NCBI RefSeq assembly: GCF_035825295.1
Contig: NZ_JAYMGI010000002.1
Coordinates: forward strand, 6,563,501-6,627,500
DNA: 64,000 nucleotides
From: Actinacidiphila sp. DG2A-62
GTDB taxonomy: Bacteria; Actinomycetota; Actinomycetes; Streptomycetales; Streptomycetaceae
Reading direction: 5' to 3'
Shown here: positions 36,129-44,907 of the stretch, piece by piece
Layout of the letters: the number at the start of each line of letters is the position of its first letter
How positions within the stretch are numbered: the first letter of the stretch is position 1
Program-made: the position numbers and the translations under genes
Notes under the pieces: model-generated
Database searches by the model: none
What the model saw: the letters and a program-made list of their open reading frames with translations, nothing else
What the model was told of the DNA's origin: nothing

Positions 36129-37780
36129 TGGGCTTCGCCCGCACCTGCTCGGTCGCCCTGGTCGGCGTCGAAGGAGTCGTCGTCGAGGTCCAGGCCGACC
36201 TCGAACCCGGCATCGCCACCTTCGCGCTCGTCGGCCTGCCCGACAAGAGCCTCACCGAGAGCCGCGACCGGGTCCGCGCCGCCATCGTCAACAGCGGCGA
36301 GACCTGGCCGTCCAAGAAGCTCACCGTCGGCCTCAGCCCGGCCTCCGTCCCCAAAGGCGGCTCCGGCTTCGACCTCGCCGTCGCCTGCGCCGTCCTCGCC
36401 GCCGGCGGTCGCATCGCCCCCGAAGCCATCGCCGACCTGATGATGATCGGCGAACTCGGCCTCGACGGCCGGGTCCGCCCGGTCCGCGGCGTGCTCCCCG
36501 CCGTCCTCGCCGCCGCCGACGCCGGATACCGGCACGTCGTCGTCCCCGAACGGACCACCGCGGAGGCCGCCCTCGTCCCCGGCGTCGCCGTCCTCGGCGT
36601 CCGTTCGCTGCGCCAGCTCATCGCCGTGCTCAACGACGAACCCGTGCCCGAGGAGGACGCGGAGGGCGATGCCGAGGGCCGGCCGGACCCCATGCTCGCC
36701 GGACTCACCGCACCCGGCGGCGGCATCGGCACCGGGCTGGCCACCAGCCTCGGCGGCTCCGCGCACCCGGCCCCCGGCGCCGCCCCCGGCCACCCCGACA
36801 GCCGCGACATGGCCGATGTCGCCGGCCAGCCCGCCGCCCGCCTCGCCCTCGAAGTCGCCGCCGCCGGCGGACACCACGTCTTCCTCAAAGGCCCGCCCGG
36901 CGCCGGCAAGACCATGCTCGCCGAACGCCTCCCGGGCATCCTGCCGCCGCTCACCCGGCAGGAATCCCTCGAAGTCACCGCCGTCCACTCCGTGGCCGGC
37001 ATCCTCCCGCCCGGCCGCCCCCTCGTCGACGCCCCTCCCTACTGCGCACCCCACCACTCCGCCACCATGCCCTCCCTCGTCGGCGGCGGCAGCGGACTGC
37101 CCCGGCCCGGCGCCGTCTCCCTTGCACATCGCGGCGTACTGTTCTTGGACGAAGCGCCGGAATTCAGCGTCCGGGCCCTCGACGCGCTCCGACAACCCCT
37201 CGAATCCGGGCACATCATCGTCGCCCGTGCCGCCGGCGTCATGCGCCTGCCGGCCCGCTTCATGCTGGTCCTCGCCGCCAACCCGTGCCCCTGCGGACGC
37301 TACGCGGTGGGAGGCGGCTGCGACTGCTCACCCACCGCCGTCCGCCGCTACCAGGCACGGCTGTCCGGACCCCTGCTCGACCGCGTCGACCTGCGCGTCG
37401 ACGTCGGCCCGGTCAGCCGCTCCGACCTCATCGACCACGGCCACGGCGAGAGCACCGCGGCCGTCGCCGCCCGGGTGCGCGACGCCCGCGCCCGAGCCGC
37501 CGCCCGCTACGCCGACACCCCCTGGCGGATGAACTGCGACATCCCCGGCCACGAGATCCGCACCCGCTGGCACGCCGCCCCCGGCGCCCTCCACGCGGCG
37601 GAACGCGACATGGAACGCGGCATGCTCACCGCCCGCGGCCTCGACCGGGTCCTGCGCGTCGCCTGGACCCTCGCCGACCTCGCCGCCCACCCCCGCCCCA
37701 CCGCCGAGGACATCCGCTGCGCGCTGCAACTGCGCTCCGGCTTCAACCGCGGCGCGGCCCTCGCCGGGAGCACCGGATGA
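36128..37780 (+). CDS. comM: ComM/YifB family AAA+ ATPase (Mg-chelatase-like)
   Basis: The product has 550 residues. The N-terminal Lon-protease-like fold starts MGFARTCSVALVGVEGVVVE, with VGLPDKSLTESRDRVRAAIVNSG. The AAA+ module has Walker A FLKGPPGAGKTMLAERLPGI, Walker B GVLFLDEAPEF and the arginine-finger region ANPCPCGRYA, and the Mg-chelatase C-terminal domain ends with the helical cap. ComM is a helicase aiding branch migration in natural transformation in Gram-negatives; in Streptomyces its role is not established. ATG overlaps the yraN stop and the gene overlaps dprA (ATGA). Confidence 0.94.
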   Translation: MGFARTCSVALVGVEGVVVEVQADLEPGIATFALVGLPDKSLTESRDRVRAAIVNSGETWPSKKLTVGLSPASVPKGGSGFDLAVACAVLAAGGRIAPEAIADLMMIGELGLDGRVRPVRGVLPAVLAAADAGYRHVVVPERTTAEAALVPGVAVLGVRSLRQLIAVLNDEPVPEEDAEGDAEGRPDPMLAGLTAPGGGIGTGLATSLGGSAHPAPGAAPGHPDSRDMADVAGQPAARLALEVAAAGGHHVFLKGPPGAGKTMLAERLPGILPPLTRQESLEVTAVHSVAGILPPGRPLVDAPPYCAPHHSATMPSLVGGGSGLPRPGAVSLAHRGVLFLDEAPEFSVRALDALRQPLESGHIIVARAAGVMRLPARFMLVLAANPCPCGRYAVGGGCDCSPTAVRRYQARLSGPLLDRVDLRVDVGPVSRSDLIDHGHGESTAAVAARVRDARARAAARYADTPWRMNCDIPGHEIRTRWHAAPGALHAAERDMERGMLTARGLDRVLRVAWTLADLAAHPRPTAEDIRCALQLRSGFNRGAALAGSTG

Positions 37781-39186
37781 CCCCCGACCTCCCGGGCCCC
37801 GGCGGGCGGCCGGGCCCGGCGGCGGGGGAGCGGGGTACGGGCGGTGTGGGACGCTCGCACGACGGCGGGACGCGCGGCGCGGGCTGTGCGGGACGTTCGC
37901 ACGACGGCGGGATGCGCGGTGCGGGCGGCGAGGGCGGCGCGCGGCGACGACGGGAGGACGTCGAAGCCGCCCTGCGCGACTACTACGCCGCGGCCGGCCG
38001 AGCACTCGGCGCCCCCGGACGGCCCGTGACCCGCACCCACGCCGGCGCCGCCTGGGCGGAACGCCTCGCCCGCGCCGCCCTCACCCGCGTCGCCGACCCC
38101 GGCGACCCCGTCATGGGCCGCGCCATCCGCGAACGCGGCGCGCCCGCCGCCCTCCACGCCGCCGCCACCGGCGCCCGCCTGCCCGGCGCGAGCCCCCGCC
38201 GCACCGAGGGCTACGCCATCCGCGCCGCTCACGGCGACCCCCTCGCCGACCTCGACGCCGCCCACCGCGCCGGCGCCCGGTTCCTCTGCCCCCAGGACGC
38301 CGACTGGCCCGCGCAACTCGACGACCTCGACGACCAGCGACCCTTCGGCCTCTGGGTACGGGGCGCGCCCTCGCTGCGCCTGTGGGCGCTGCGCTCCGTA
38401 GCCGTCGTCGGCGCCCGCGCGTGCACCGACTACGGCGCCCACATGGCCGCCCTCCTCGGCGCCGACCTCGCCCGGGCCGGCTGGACCGTCGTCTCCGGCG
38501 CCGCCTACGGCATCGACGGCGCCACCCACGCCGCCGCCCTCACCGCGGGCGGCGCCACCATCGGCGTCGTCGCCAGCGGAGTCGACGTCCCCTACCCCCG
38601 CGGCAACGCCCGCCTCATCACCGCCATCGCCGACCGCGGCCTGCTCCTCGGCGAACTCCCGCCCGGCGCCCACCCCACCCGCAGCCGCTTCGTCCTGCGC
38701 AACCGCGTCATCGCCGCCCTCACCCGCGGCACCGTCGTCGTGGAAGCGCGGCACCGCAGCGGCTCCCTCATCACCGCCCGCCGCGCCACCGCCCTCGGCC
38801 GCCTCACGATGGGCGTTCCCGGCCCCTGCACCAGCGACCTGTCCGCAGGCGTCCACGACCTGCTGCGCCGCGACGGCCTGCTCGTCACCGACGCCGCCGA
38901 CGTCATCGAACTCGTCGGCGAGATCGGCGCCGACCTCGCCCCCGCCCGCCGCGGCCCCGTCCTGCCCCGCGACCTGCTCCACCCCGCCGCCGCGGCCGCC
39001 CTCGAAGCCCTCCCCGGAACAGGAGACGCCACCACCGACGCCATCGCCCTCGCGGCCGGAGCCACCACCCCCGACACGCTGAACCGCCTCCACGAATTGC
39101 AGGCACTCGGCTTCGTCGAACGCACGGGCGACCGCTGGGCGTTGGTCCGTACCGCCGCCGACCGCCCACACGAACACACCGGTTGA
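37777..39186 (+). CDS. dprA: DNA-processing protein DprA
   Basis: The product has 469 residues, longer than most because of an N-terminal Gly/Arg-rich segment with a duplicated unit (GRSHDGGTRGAG, GRSHDGGMRGAG). The Rossmann core is clear: VAVVGARACTDYGAHMA, VVSGAAYGIDGATHAAAL, GVDVPYPRGNARL, GELPPGAHPTRSRFVLRNR and VVEARHRSGSLITARRA. A winged-helix tail with LNRLHELQALGFVERTGDRW closes it. DprA loads RecA on single-stranded DNA. It overlaps comM by four bases. Confidence 0.95.
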   Translation: MTPDLPGPGGRPGPAAGERGTGGVGRSHDGGTRGAGCAGRSHDGGMRGAGGEGGARRRREDVEAALRDYYAAAGRALGAPGRPVTRTHAGAAWAERLARAALTRVADPGDPVMGRAIRERGAPAALHAAATGARLPGASPRRTEGYAIRAAHGDPLADLDAAHRAGARFLCPQDADWPAQLDDLDDQRPFGLWVRGAPSLRLWALRSVAVVGARACTDYGAHMAALLGADLARAGWTVVSGAAYGIDGATHAAALTAGGATIGVVASGVDVPYPRGNARLITAIADRGLLLGELPPGAHPTRSRFVLRNRVIAALTRGTVVVEARHRSGSLITARRATALGRLTMGVPGPCTSDLSAGVHDLLRRDGLLVTDAADVIELVGEIGADLAPARRGPVLPRDLLHPAAAAALEALPGTGDATTDAIALAAGATTPDTLNRLHELQALGFVERTGDRWALVRTAADRPHEHTG

Positions 39187-39477
39187 CGCTATCGACACAC
39201 CATCAGGTGACACGAAAACGCGCTGACCTGGGGCGATCGTCAGACCGGCGCGGTGACGCCGCGCCGGCCCGCATCATTGCCCCCAGGCCCATCCCGCCGC
39301 GCGCGGACCCCGCCTCCGCCCGCGCCCGACCCCCGCATCCGCAGAGGAACGTATCTGCGCATGTCCCACACGGATGACGTAGCAGCCAGCGACACTATGG
39401 TGACGCTACGCTCGCGGAGGGTCCCCCGGCCGCCGACCCCCACGACCACGTCACGGCAGAACGGCTCACAACGACGC
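39187..39477 (+). promoter_or_regulatory. 291-base region upstream of whiG
   Basis: No gene is supported here. TATGGT at about 39396-39401 is a possible -10 element, but no matching -35 was found. The whiG start itself has no Shine-Dalgarno sequence, so the translation signal is unclear. Confidence 0.3.
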
Positions 39478-40314
39478 ATGCCCCAGCACACCCCCGGGTC
39501 CCAGCGGACGGCGGCAGCCACCGCCGCCCCCGACACCCCACGGCCCGCCGCCCCCACCTCGCTCGACGCGCTGTGGCGGACCTACAAGTCCACGGGGGAC
39601 GCCCGCCTGCGGGAACAGCTCATCCTGCACTACTCGCCCCTGGTCAAATACGTCGCCGGCCGGGTCAGCGTCGGCCTGCCCGCCAACATCGAGCAGGCCG
39701 ACTTCGTCTCCTCCGGGGTCTTCGGCCTCATCGACGCCATTGAGAAGTTCGACCCCGACCGGGCCATCAAGTTCGAGACATACGCCATCACCCGCATCCG
39801 CGGCGCCATGATCGACGAACTGCGCGCCCTCGACTGGATCCCGCGCTCGGTCCGGCAGAAGGCCCGCGCCGTCGAACGCGCCTACGCCACCCTCGAAGCC
39901 AGACTCCGCCGCACCCCCAGCGAACCCGAGGTCGCCGCGGAGATGGGCGTCCCCCTGGAAGAACTCCACGGCGTCTTCAGCGCGCTGTCCCTCGCCAACG
40001 TCGTCGCCCTCGAAGAGCTCCTCCACGTCGGCGCCGACAGCGGGGACCGGCTCAGCCTGGTCGACACCCTGGAGGACACCGGCGCCGACAACCCCGTCGA
40101 GGTCGCCGAGGACCGCGAACTGCGCCGCCTGCTCGCCCGCGCCGTCAACACCCTCCCCGAACGCGAGAAGACCGTTGTCACCCTCTACTACTACGAGGGC
40201 CTCACCCTCGCCGAGATCGGTCAGGTCCTCGGCGTCACCGAGAGCCGGGTCAGCCAGATCCACACCAAGTCCGTGCTCCAACTCCGGGCAAAGCTGGCCG
40301 ACGAGGGCCACTGA
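39478..40314 (+). CDS. whiG: Sporulation sigma factor WhiG
   Basis: The product has 278 residues. It is a FliA/SigD-like sigma factor that commits aerial hyphae to sporulation. MPQHTPGSQRT and the core SLDALWRTYKSTGDARLREQ, LVKYVAGRVSVGLPANIEQADF (region 2), RAIKFETYAITRIRGAMIDELRALDW (region 2.4), RRTPSEPEVAAEMG (region 3) and EGLTLAEIGQVLGVTESRVSQIH (region 4) are almost those of S. coelicolor WhiG as I recall it. ATG 39478 matches the known start; the open frame extends upstream without similarity. Activity in Streptomyces is held in check by the anti-sigma factor RsiG with c-di-GMP. Confidence 0.97.
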   Translation: MPQHTPGSQRTAAATAAPDTPRPAAPTSLDALWRTYKSTGDARLREQLILHYSPLVKYVAGRVSVGLPANIEQADFVSSGVFGLIDAIEKFDPDRAIKFETYAITRIRGAMIDELRALDWIPRSVRQKARAVERAYATLEARLRRTPSEPEVAAEMGVPLEELHGVFSALSLANVVALEELLHVGADSGDRLSLVDTLEDTGADNPVEVAEDRELRRLLARAVNTLPEREKTVVTLYYYEGLTLAEIGQVLGVTESRVSQIHTKSVLQLRAKLADEGH

Positions 40315-40332
40315 CACCCCCGCGCCACCTTC

Positions 40333-40338
40333 TACAGT
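40333..40338 (+). promoter_or_regulatory. -10 element of the TetR gene; leaderless start likely
   Basis: TACAGT is exactly seven bases before ATG 40346. GGAAGG lies too close to ATG to act as a Shine-Dalgarno sequence, so a leaderless mRNA is likely. Confidence 0.45.
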
Positions 40339-40345
40339 GGAAGGC

Positions 40346-40927
40346 ATGCCCAGGATCCGAGCGGCCTCGGTGGCCGAGCACCGCACCATGCAGCGCCGCG
40401 CCCTGCTCGACGCGGCCCGTGCGCTCCTCTCCGAGGGCGGCACCGAAGCCCTCACCTTCCCCGCCCTCGCCGAGCGCACCGGCCTGGCCCGCTCCTCGGT
40501 CTACGAGTACTTCCGCTCCCGCGCCGCGGTCGTCGAGGAACTGTGCGCCGTCGACTTCCCCGTCTGGGCCGCCGAGGTCGAAGCCGCCATGCAGGCCGCC
40601 GACACCCCCGAGGCGCAGATCGAGGCCTATGTGCGCACCCAGCTGACGCTGGTCGGCGACCGCAGGCACCGCGCCGTCGTCGCCATCTCGGCCGGTGAAC
40701 TCGACGCCGGCGCCCGCGAGAAGATCCGCGCCGCGCACGGCGGCCTCGTCGCCATGGTCGTCGCCGCGCTCTCCGACCTCGGCCACCCCCAGCCCCGGCT
40801 CACCGCCATGCTCCTCCAGGGCATCGTCGACGCCGCCGTCCGCCGCATCGAACTCGGCGCCGCCGAGGTTCCCGAGGAGATCGTGAGCGCCGCCGTCGCC
40901 ATGTCCCTGCACGGCGTCACCGGCTGA
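40346..40927 (+). CDS. TetR-family transcriptional regulator
   Basis: The product has 193 residues. The N-terminal helix-turn-helix reads QRRALLDAARALLSEGGTEAL, LAERTGLARSSVYEYFRSRAA. The C-terminal ligand domain (IEAYVRTQLTLVGDRRHRAVV, LQGIVDAAVRRIELGAAEVP) gives no clue to a ligand. It follows whiG by 31 bases on the same strand but probably has its own promoter. Its 3' end overlaps the convergent M23 peptidase gene by 11 bases. A TetR gene between whiG and rpsB is also the arrangement I recall in other Streptomyces. Confidence 0.9.
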   Translation: MPRIRAASVAEHRTMQRRALLDAARALLSEGGTEALTFPALAERTGLARSSVYEYFRSRAAVVEELCAVDFPVWAAEVEAAMQAADTPEAQIEAYVRTQLTLVGDRRHRAVVAISAGELDAGAREKIRAAHGGLVAMVVAALSDLGHPQPRLTAMLLQGIVDAAVRRIELGAAEVPEEIVSAAVAMSLHGVTG

Positions 40928-41602
40928 CCGGCGGCGCGGCGCGCTCCCGCCCCGCCCCGCCTCGGCCTCCCGTCGGCAGCAGCCGCGCGGGGCCCGCGCG
41001 GCGCAGGGACGGGGGAAGGAGCAGGAGAGGGTCGAGGTAGACGGCGTCCCGCAGCAGGCCCCAGTGGAGGCAGGGGGCGGCGCAGTGCGGGAGCGCGCCC
41101 ACGAGGGTGCCGACGGTGCGGCCGGCGGCGACGCGAGCGCCGACCGGGACCGAGGCGCGGACGGGCTCGTAGGTGGTGCGCAGCCCGCCGGGCAGGCGGA
41201 TCACCACCACCGGGGTGCCGGCCACCCGCCCGGTGAAGGCCACCTCGCCAGGAGCCGCGGCCCGCACCGGCGCGCCGGGGAGGCCCGCAGGTCGACCCCG
41301 CGGTGGCCGGCCGCCCAGGGCCGCGCGGGCGGATCGAAGCCGCGCGCCACCACCGGCCGGCCGCGCGCGCCGGGTCCGCGCACCGGCCAGCACCGGGCGC
41401 CCGGCCCCGCGCCGCCCGCGCACCCCGATCCCCCGCCCCCGGGGGCGGCCCGCGCCGCCGCCCGCAGAGCCGCCGCTCCCGCCCCCGACCCCGGAGCAGG
41501 CCCGCCCGCCGCCCCGCCCGCCGCCGCGGTCAACCCGAGCACCGCGGCCCACGCCGCCGCGGCCGCCGTCACCGTCGCCGTCGCCGTCATCGCCCCGCTC
41601 AT
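40917..41602 (-). CDS. Secreted M23 metallopeptidase (LytM-like; one-base frameshift near 41277)
   Basis: ATG 41602 opens with a hydrophobic Ala-rich signal-like segment (MTATATVTAAAAAWAAVLGL), a Gly/Ala linker, and then WPVRGPGARGRPVVARGFDPP and WAAGHRGVDLRASP with the zinc ligands H and D. There the frame changes; the other frame continues GAPVRAAAPGEVAFTGRVAG, LPGGLRTTYEPV, and CLHWGLLRD with the last zinc histidine. One C restored in the TCCCCGG run (41272-41283) gives a normal 228-residue enzyme. It probably cuts peptidoglycan peptides. It is convergent with the TetR gene and divergent from rpsB. Confidence 0.85.
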
Positions 41603-41786
41603 GCGGCCCACCGCCCCTTCCGCCGCGCACCCGGACGTGCGCTCTGTCGCCCTCTCGCCGCGCGGCCCTCCGGGTCGGGGGCCGCGTCGTCACGGGTTCA
41701 GGATGGGGCAGGGCGCGGGCGGCGCGACGATCTTGGTCGCGGGCCTGTGGATAACTCGGGTGTCGCCTGGTACTCCGCCGGTCCCG

Positions 41787-41792
41787 TACACT
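41787..41792 (+). promoter_or_regulatory. -10 element and long leader of rpsB
   Basis: TACACT is followed by about 160 bases of leader before the rpsB ATG at 41961. The leader is G+C rich (several short inverted repeats such as CGGCGGCCGCGG near 41920) and could carry autoregulation by S2, as in other bacteria. That is inference. No good -35 was found. Confidence 0.4.
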
Positions 41793-41960
41793 TTCTCTGG
41801 CGATCCGGGTCACCGGGTCGACTTCGCACGCCCCGCCACCCACCCCCGTCACAGGGGCGGTGGCCGCGCCCCTCGGTCCCTCGTGGCACGGCGCGCCGGG
41901 GCGTCAGGCGCGGCAGCCGTCCGGCGGCCGCGGTAACCGAGCACCTCAAGGAGTACGGCC

Positions 41961-42875
41961 ATGGCCGTCGTCACGATGCGGGAGCTGCTGGAGAGCGGCG
42001 TCCACTTCGGGCACCAGACCCGCCGCTGGAACCCGAAGATGAAGCGCTTCATCTTCACCGAGCGCAACGGCATCTACATCATCGACCTGCTCCAGTCGCT
42101 GTCGTACATCGACCGCGCCTACGAGTTCGTCAAGGAGACCGTCGCGCACGGCGGCTCCATCATGTTCGTCGGCACCAAGAAGCAGGCGCAGGAGGCCATC
42201 GCCGAGCAGGCCGCCCGCGTCGGCATGCCGTATGTGAACCAGCGCTGGCTGGGCGGCATGCTCACCAACTTCTCGACCGTCTACAAGCGCCTGCAGCGCC
42301 TGAAGGAGCTCGAGGAGATCGACTTCGAGGACGTGGCCGCCTCCGGCCTGACCAAGAAGGAGCTGCTGGTCCTCTCCCGCGAGAAGGAGAAGCTGGAGAA
42401 GACCCTCGGCGGCATCCGCGAGATGCAGAAGGTGCCCAGCGCCGTCTGGATCGTGGACACCAAGAAGGAGCACATCGCCGTCGGTGAGGCGCGCAAGCTC
42501 CGCATCCCGGTGGTGGCGATCCTCGACACCAACTGCGACCCCGACGAGGTCGACTACAAGATCCCGGGCAACGACGACGCGATCCGTTCCGTCACGCTGC
42601 TCACCCGCGTGATCGCCGACGCCGTCGCCGAGGGCCTGATCGCCCGTTCCGGCGCGGCGCTGAGCGACAAGAAGGCCGAGGGCGCCGCCGAGCCGCTCGC
42701 CGAGTGGGAGCGCGACCTGCTCGAAGGCGAGAAGAAGGCGGACTCCGAGGGCGACGCCCCCGCCGACGCGGCCCCGGCCGCCCCGGCGGACGCCGCCCCC
42801 GCGGACGCCGCTCCCCCGCAGGCCCCCGCCGCCCCCGAGGCCCCGGCCGCCGAGGGCGACGCCCAGCAGGCCTGA
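41961..42875 (+). CDS. rpsB: 30S ribosomal protein S2
   Basis: The product has 304 residues. MAVVTMRELLESGVHFGHQT, RWNPKMKRFIFTERNGIYII, FVGTKKQAQEAI, VNQRWLGGMLTNFSTV and IVDTKKEHIAVGEARKLRIP are canonical S2. The last about 60 residues are Ala/Pro/Asp-rich, an actinobacterial extension. AAGGAG precedes ATG. A perfect hairpin lies between rpsB and tsf. Confidence 0.98.
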   Translation: MAVVTMRELLESGVHFGHQTRRWNPKMKRFIFTERNGIYIIDLLQSLSYIDRAYEFVKETVAHGGSIMFVGTKKQAQEAIAEQAARVGMPYVNQRWLGGMLTNFSTVYKRLQRLKELEEIDFEDVAASGLTKKELLVLSREKEKLEKTLGGIREMQKVPSAVWIVDTKKEHIAVGEARKLRIPVVAILDTNCDPDEVDYKIPGNDDAIRSVTLLTRVIADAVAEGLIARSGAALSDKKAEGAAEPLAEWERDLLEGEKKADSEGDAPADAAPAAPADAAPADAAPPQAPAAPEAPAAEGDAQQA

Positions 42876-42940
42876 GCCCCCCCGCCCGGGGCCCGGCCCC
42901 GGGCGGCAGGCGCCCGCGCCTTCGAGAACCACGCGTGACG

Positions 42941-42968
42941 ACGGCGGGGGCATACACGCCCCCGCCGT
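42941..42968 (+). terminator. Hairpin between rpsB and tsf
   Basis: ACGGCGGGGGC and GCCCCCGCCGT form a perfect 11-bp stem with loop ATACAC. It lies 65 bases after rpsB and 44 before tsf. It may be a terminator or attenuator setting the S2 to EF-Ts ratio. Confidence 0.75.
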
Positions 42969-43011
42969 TCACCCGTAGATCCACCGACCATTCGGGAAGA
43001 GACTTAACTCC

Positions 43012-43848
43012 ATGGCGAACTTCACCGCCGCCGACGTCAAGAAGCTCCGCGAGCTGACCGCCGCGGGCATGATGGACTGCAAGAACGCCCTCACCGAGGC
43101 CGAAGGCGACCTGGACAAGGCCGTCGAGATCCTCCGCGTCAAGGGCCAGAAGGGCGTCACCAAGCGCGAGGGCCGCTCGGCCTCCAACGGCGCCGTCGTC
43201 TCCCTGATCGCCGACGACAACAGCGAGGGCGTCCTGCTGGAGCTGAAGTGCGAGACGGACTTCGTCGCCAAGGGCGAGAAGTTCGTGGCCGTCGCCGACG
43301 CCATCGCCGCGCACGTCGCCGCGACCCGCCCGGCCGGCCTGGAGGCGCTGCTCGCCTCCGAGATCAAGGACGGCCAGACCGTCCAGGCGTACGTCGACGA
43401 GGCCAACGCCACCCTCGGCGAGAAGATCGTGCTGGACCGCTTCGCGCAGTTCACCGACGGCTACGTCGCCTCCTACCTGCACCGCACCAGCCCGGACCTG
43501 CCGCCGCAGGTCGGCGTGCTGGTCGAGCTGGACAAGGCCGACGCGCAGACCGCCAAGGACGTGGCCCAGCACATCGCCGCGTTCGCGCCGAAGTTCCTGA
43601 CCCGCGACGAGATCGACGCCGAGACCGTCGAGAACGAGCGCCGCGTCGCCGAGGCCACCGCGCGCGAGGAGGGCAAGCCCGAGGCCGCCCTGCCGCGCAT
43701 CGTCGAGGGCCGCGTGAACGGCTTCTTCAAGGAGAACGTCGTGCTGGAGCAGGCGTTCGCCAAGGACGCCAAGAAGACGGTCCAGAAGGTCCTCGACGAG
43801 GCCGGCGTCACGCTGAAGCGCTTCGCCCGCTTCCGCGTCGGCGTCTGA
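43012..43848 (+). CDS. tsf: Elongation factor Ts
   Basis: The product has 278 residues. MANFTAADVKKLRELTAAGMMDCKNAL with the TDFV-type motif CETDFVAKGEKF is diagnostic. The coiled-coil and C-terminal dimer regions are complete and end in LKRFARFRVGV. It recycles EF-Tu GDP. GGGAAG lies upstream of ATG. Confidence 0.98.
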   Translation: MANFTAADVKKLRELTAAGMMDCKNALTEAEGDLDKAVEILRVKGQKGVTKREGRSASNGAVVSLIADDNSEGVLLELKCETDFVAKGEKFVAVADAIAAHVAATRPAGLEALLASEIKDGQTVQAYVDEANATLGEKIVLDRFAQFTDGYVASYLHRTSPDLPPQVGVLVELDKADAQTAKDVAQHIAAFAPKFLTRDEIDAETVENERRVAEATAREEGKPEAALPRIVEGRVNGFFKENVVLEQAFAKDAKKTVQKVLDEAGVTLKRFARFRVGV

Positions 43849-43929
43849 CGGCGACCGGACGGCGTCCGGTCGGCGTCGGAGCCGGCCGATCGCGACCGGG
43901 ACGCGCGCAGCGAAAGACCCGCGGCCCCG

Positions 43930-44030
43930 CTAGGGTCGTATGCGGCCGGCCGCCGCCGGCCGGCCGCAGAGGTGACGAGGAGGCCATTGCCGTCAAGGGA
44001 ACCCACCAGGACCCTCGGCAATGGCCTCCT
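43930..44030 (+). promoter_or_regulatory. Promoter and structured leader of pyrH
   Basis: TAGGGT (43930-43935) is a -10 candidate. Behind it come two hairpins. The first is GCGGCCGGC-N-GCCGGCCGGCCGC (43942-43967). The second is a perfect 14-bp stem, AGGAGGCCATTGCC (43978-43991) with GGCAATGGCCTCCT (44017-44030), a 25-base loop and then TTT. The second resembles an intrinsic terminator placed before pyrH, so attenuation is possible; it may equally just end tsf transcripts. Confidence 0.6.
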
Positions 44031-44057
44031 TTGTACGTGCACGAGGAGAAGAGCCCC

Positions 44058-44867
44058 ATGGACGAAGGCGCCGACCAGGCCGACCACGCCCCCCACCACG
44101 CCGGACCCGCCGGCTCCGAACGCACCGACGGCCGCGGCGGCGTCGCGCCGCGCCGCTACCTGCTCAAGCTGTCCGGCGAGGCGTTCGCCGGCGGCGGGGG
44201 CCTGGGCGTCGACCCCGACGTCGTGCACGCCATCGCCCGGGAGATCGCCGCGGTCGTCCGCGACGGCTACGAGATCGCCCTCGTCGTCGGCGGCGGCAAC
44301 TTCTTCCGCGGCGCCGAACTGCAGCAGCGCGGCATGGACCGGGCCCGCTCCGACTACATGGGCATGCTCGGCACCGTCATGAACTGCCTCGCCCTCCAGG
44401 ACTTCCTGGAGAAGGAAGGCATCGAGACCCGCGTCCAGACGGCCATCACCATGGGCCAGGTCGCCGAGCCCTACATCCCGCTGCGGGCCATCCGGCACCT
44501 GGAGAAGGGCCGCGTGGTGATCTTCGGCGCGGGCATGGGCATGCCCTACTTCTCCACCGACACCACCGCCGCCCAGCGGGCCCTGGAGATCGACGCCACC
44601 GCCATGCTGATGGGCAAGAACGGCGTGGACGGCGTCTACGACTCCGACCCCAAGCACAACCCCGACGCGGTCCGCTTCGACGCGCTGGAGTACGGCGAGG
44701 TCATCGCCCGCGACCTGCGGGTCGCCGACCTCACCGCGATCACCCTCTGCCAGGACAACAAGCTGCCGATCCTGGTCTTCGAGCTGCTCGCCGAGGGCAA
44801 CATCGCGCGGGCCGTGAAGGGTGAGAAGATCGGCACGCTGGTCAACGACCAGGGCACCCGGGCGTGA
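44058..44867 (+). CDS. pyrH: UMP kinase
   Basis: The product has 269 residues. About 35 hydrophilic residues precede the family core: RRYLLKLSGEAFAGG, IALVVGGGNFFRGAEL, MGMLGTVMNCLALQDFLE, VVIFGAGMGMPYFSTDTTAA and ATAMLMGKNGVDGVYDSDP. The enzyme makes UDP from UMP in pyrimidine synthesis and is usually feedback-regulated by UTP. ATG 44058 follows GAGGAGAAG. The structured leader upstream may regulate it. frr follows 40 bases later. Confidence 0.97.
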   Translation: MDEGADQADHAPHHAGPAGSERTDGRGGVAPRRYLLKLSGEAFAGGGGLGVDPDVVHAIAREIAAVVRDGYEIALVVGGGNFFRGAELQQRGMDRARSDYMGMLGTVMNCLALQDFLEKEGIETRVQTAITMGQVAEPYIPLRAIRHLEKGRVVIFGAGMGMPYFSTDTTAAQRALEIDATAMLMGKNGVDGVYDSDPKHNPDAVRFDALEYGEVIARDLRVADLTAITLCQDNKLPILVFELLAEGNIARAVKGEKIGTLVNDQGTRA

Positions 44868-44907
44868 TGCGCCCCAGGCTCTGCCTTATGAATACCGGGA
44901 GCACATG

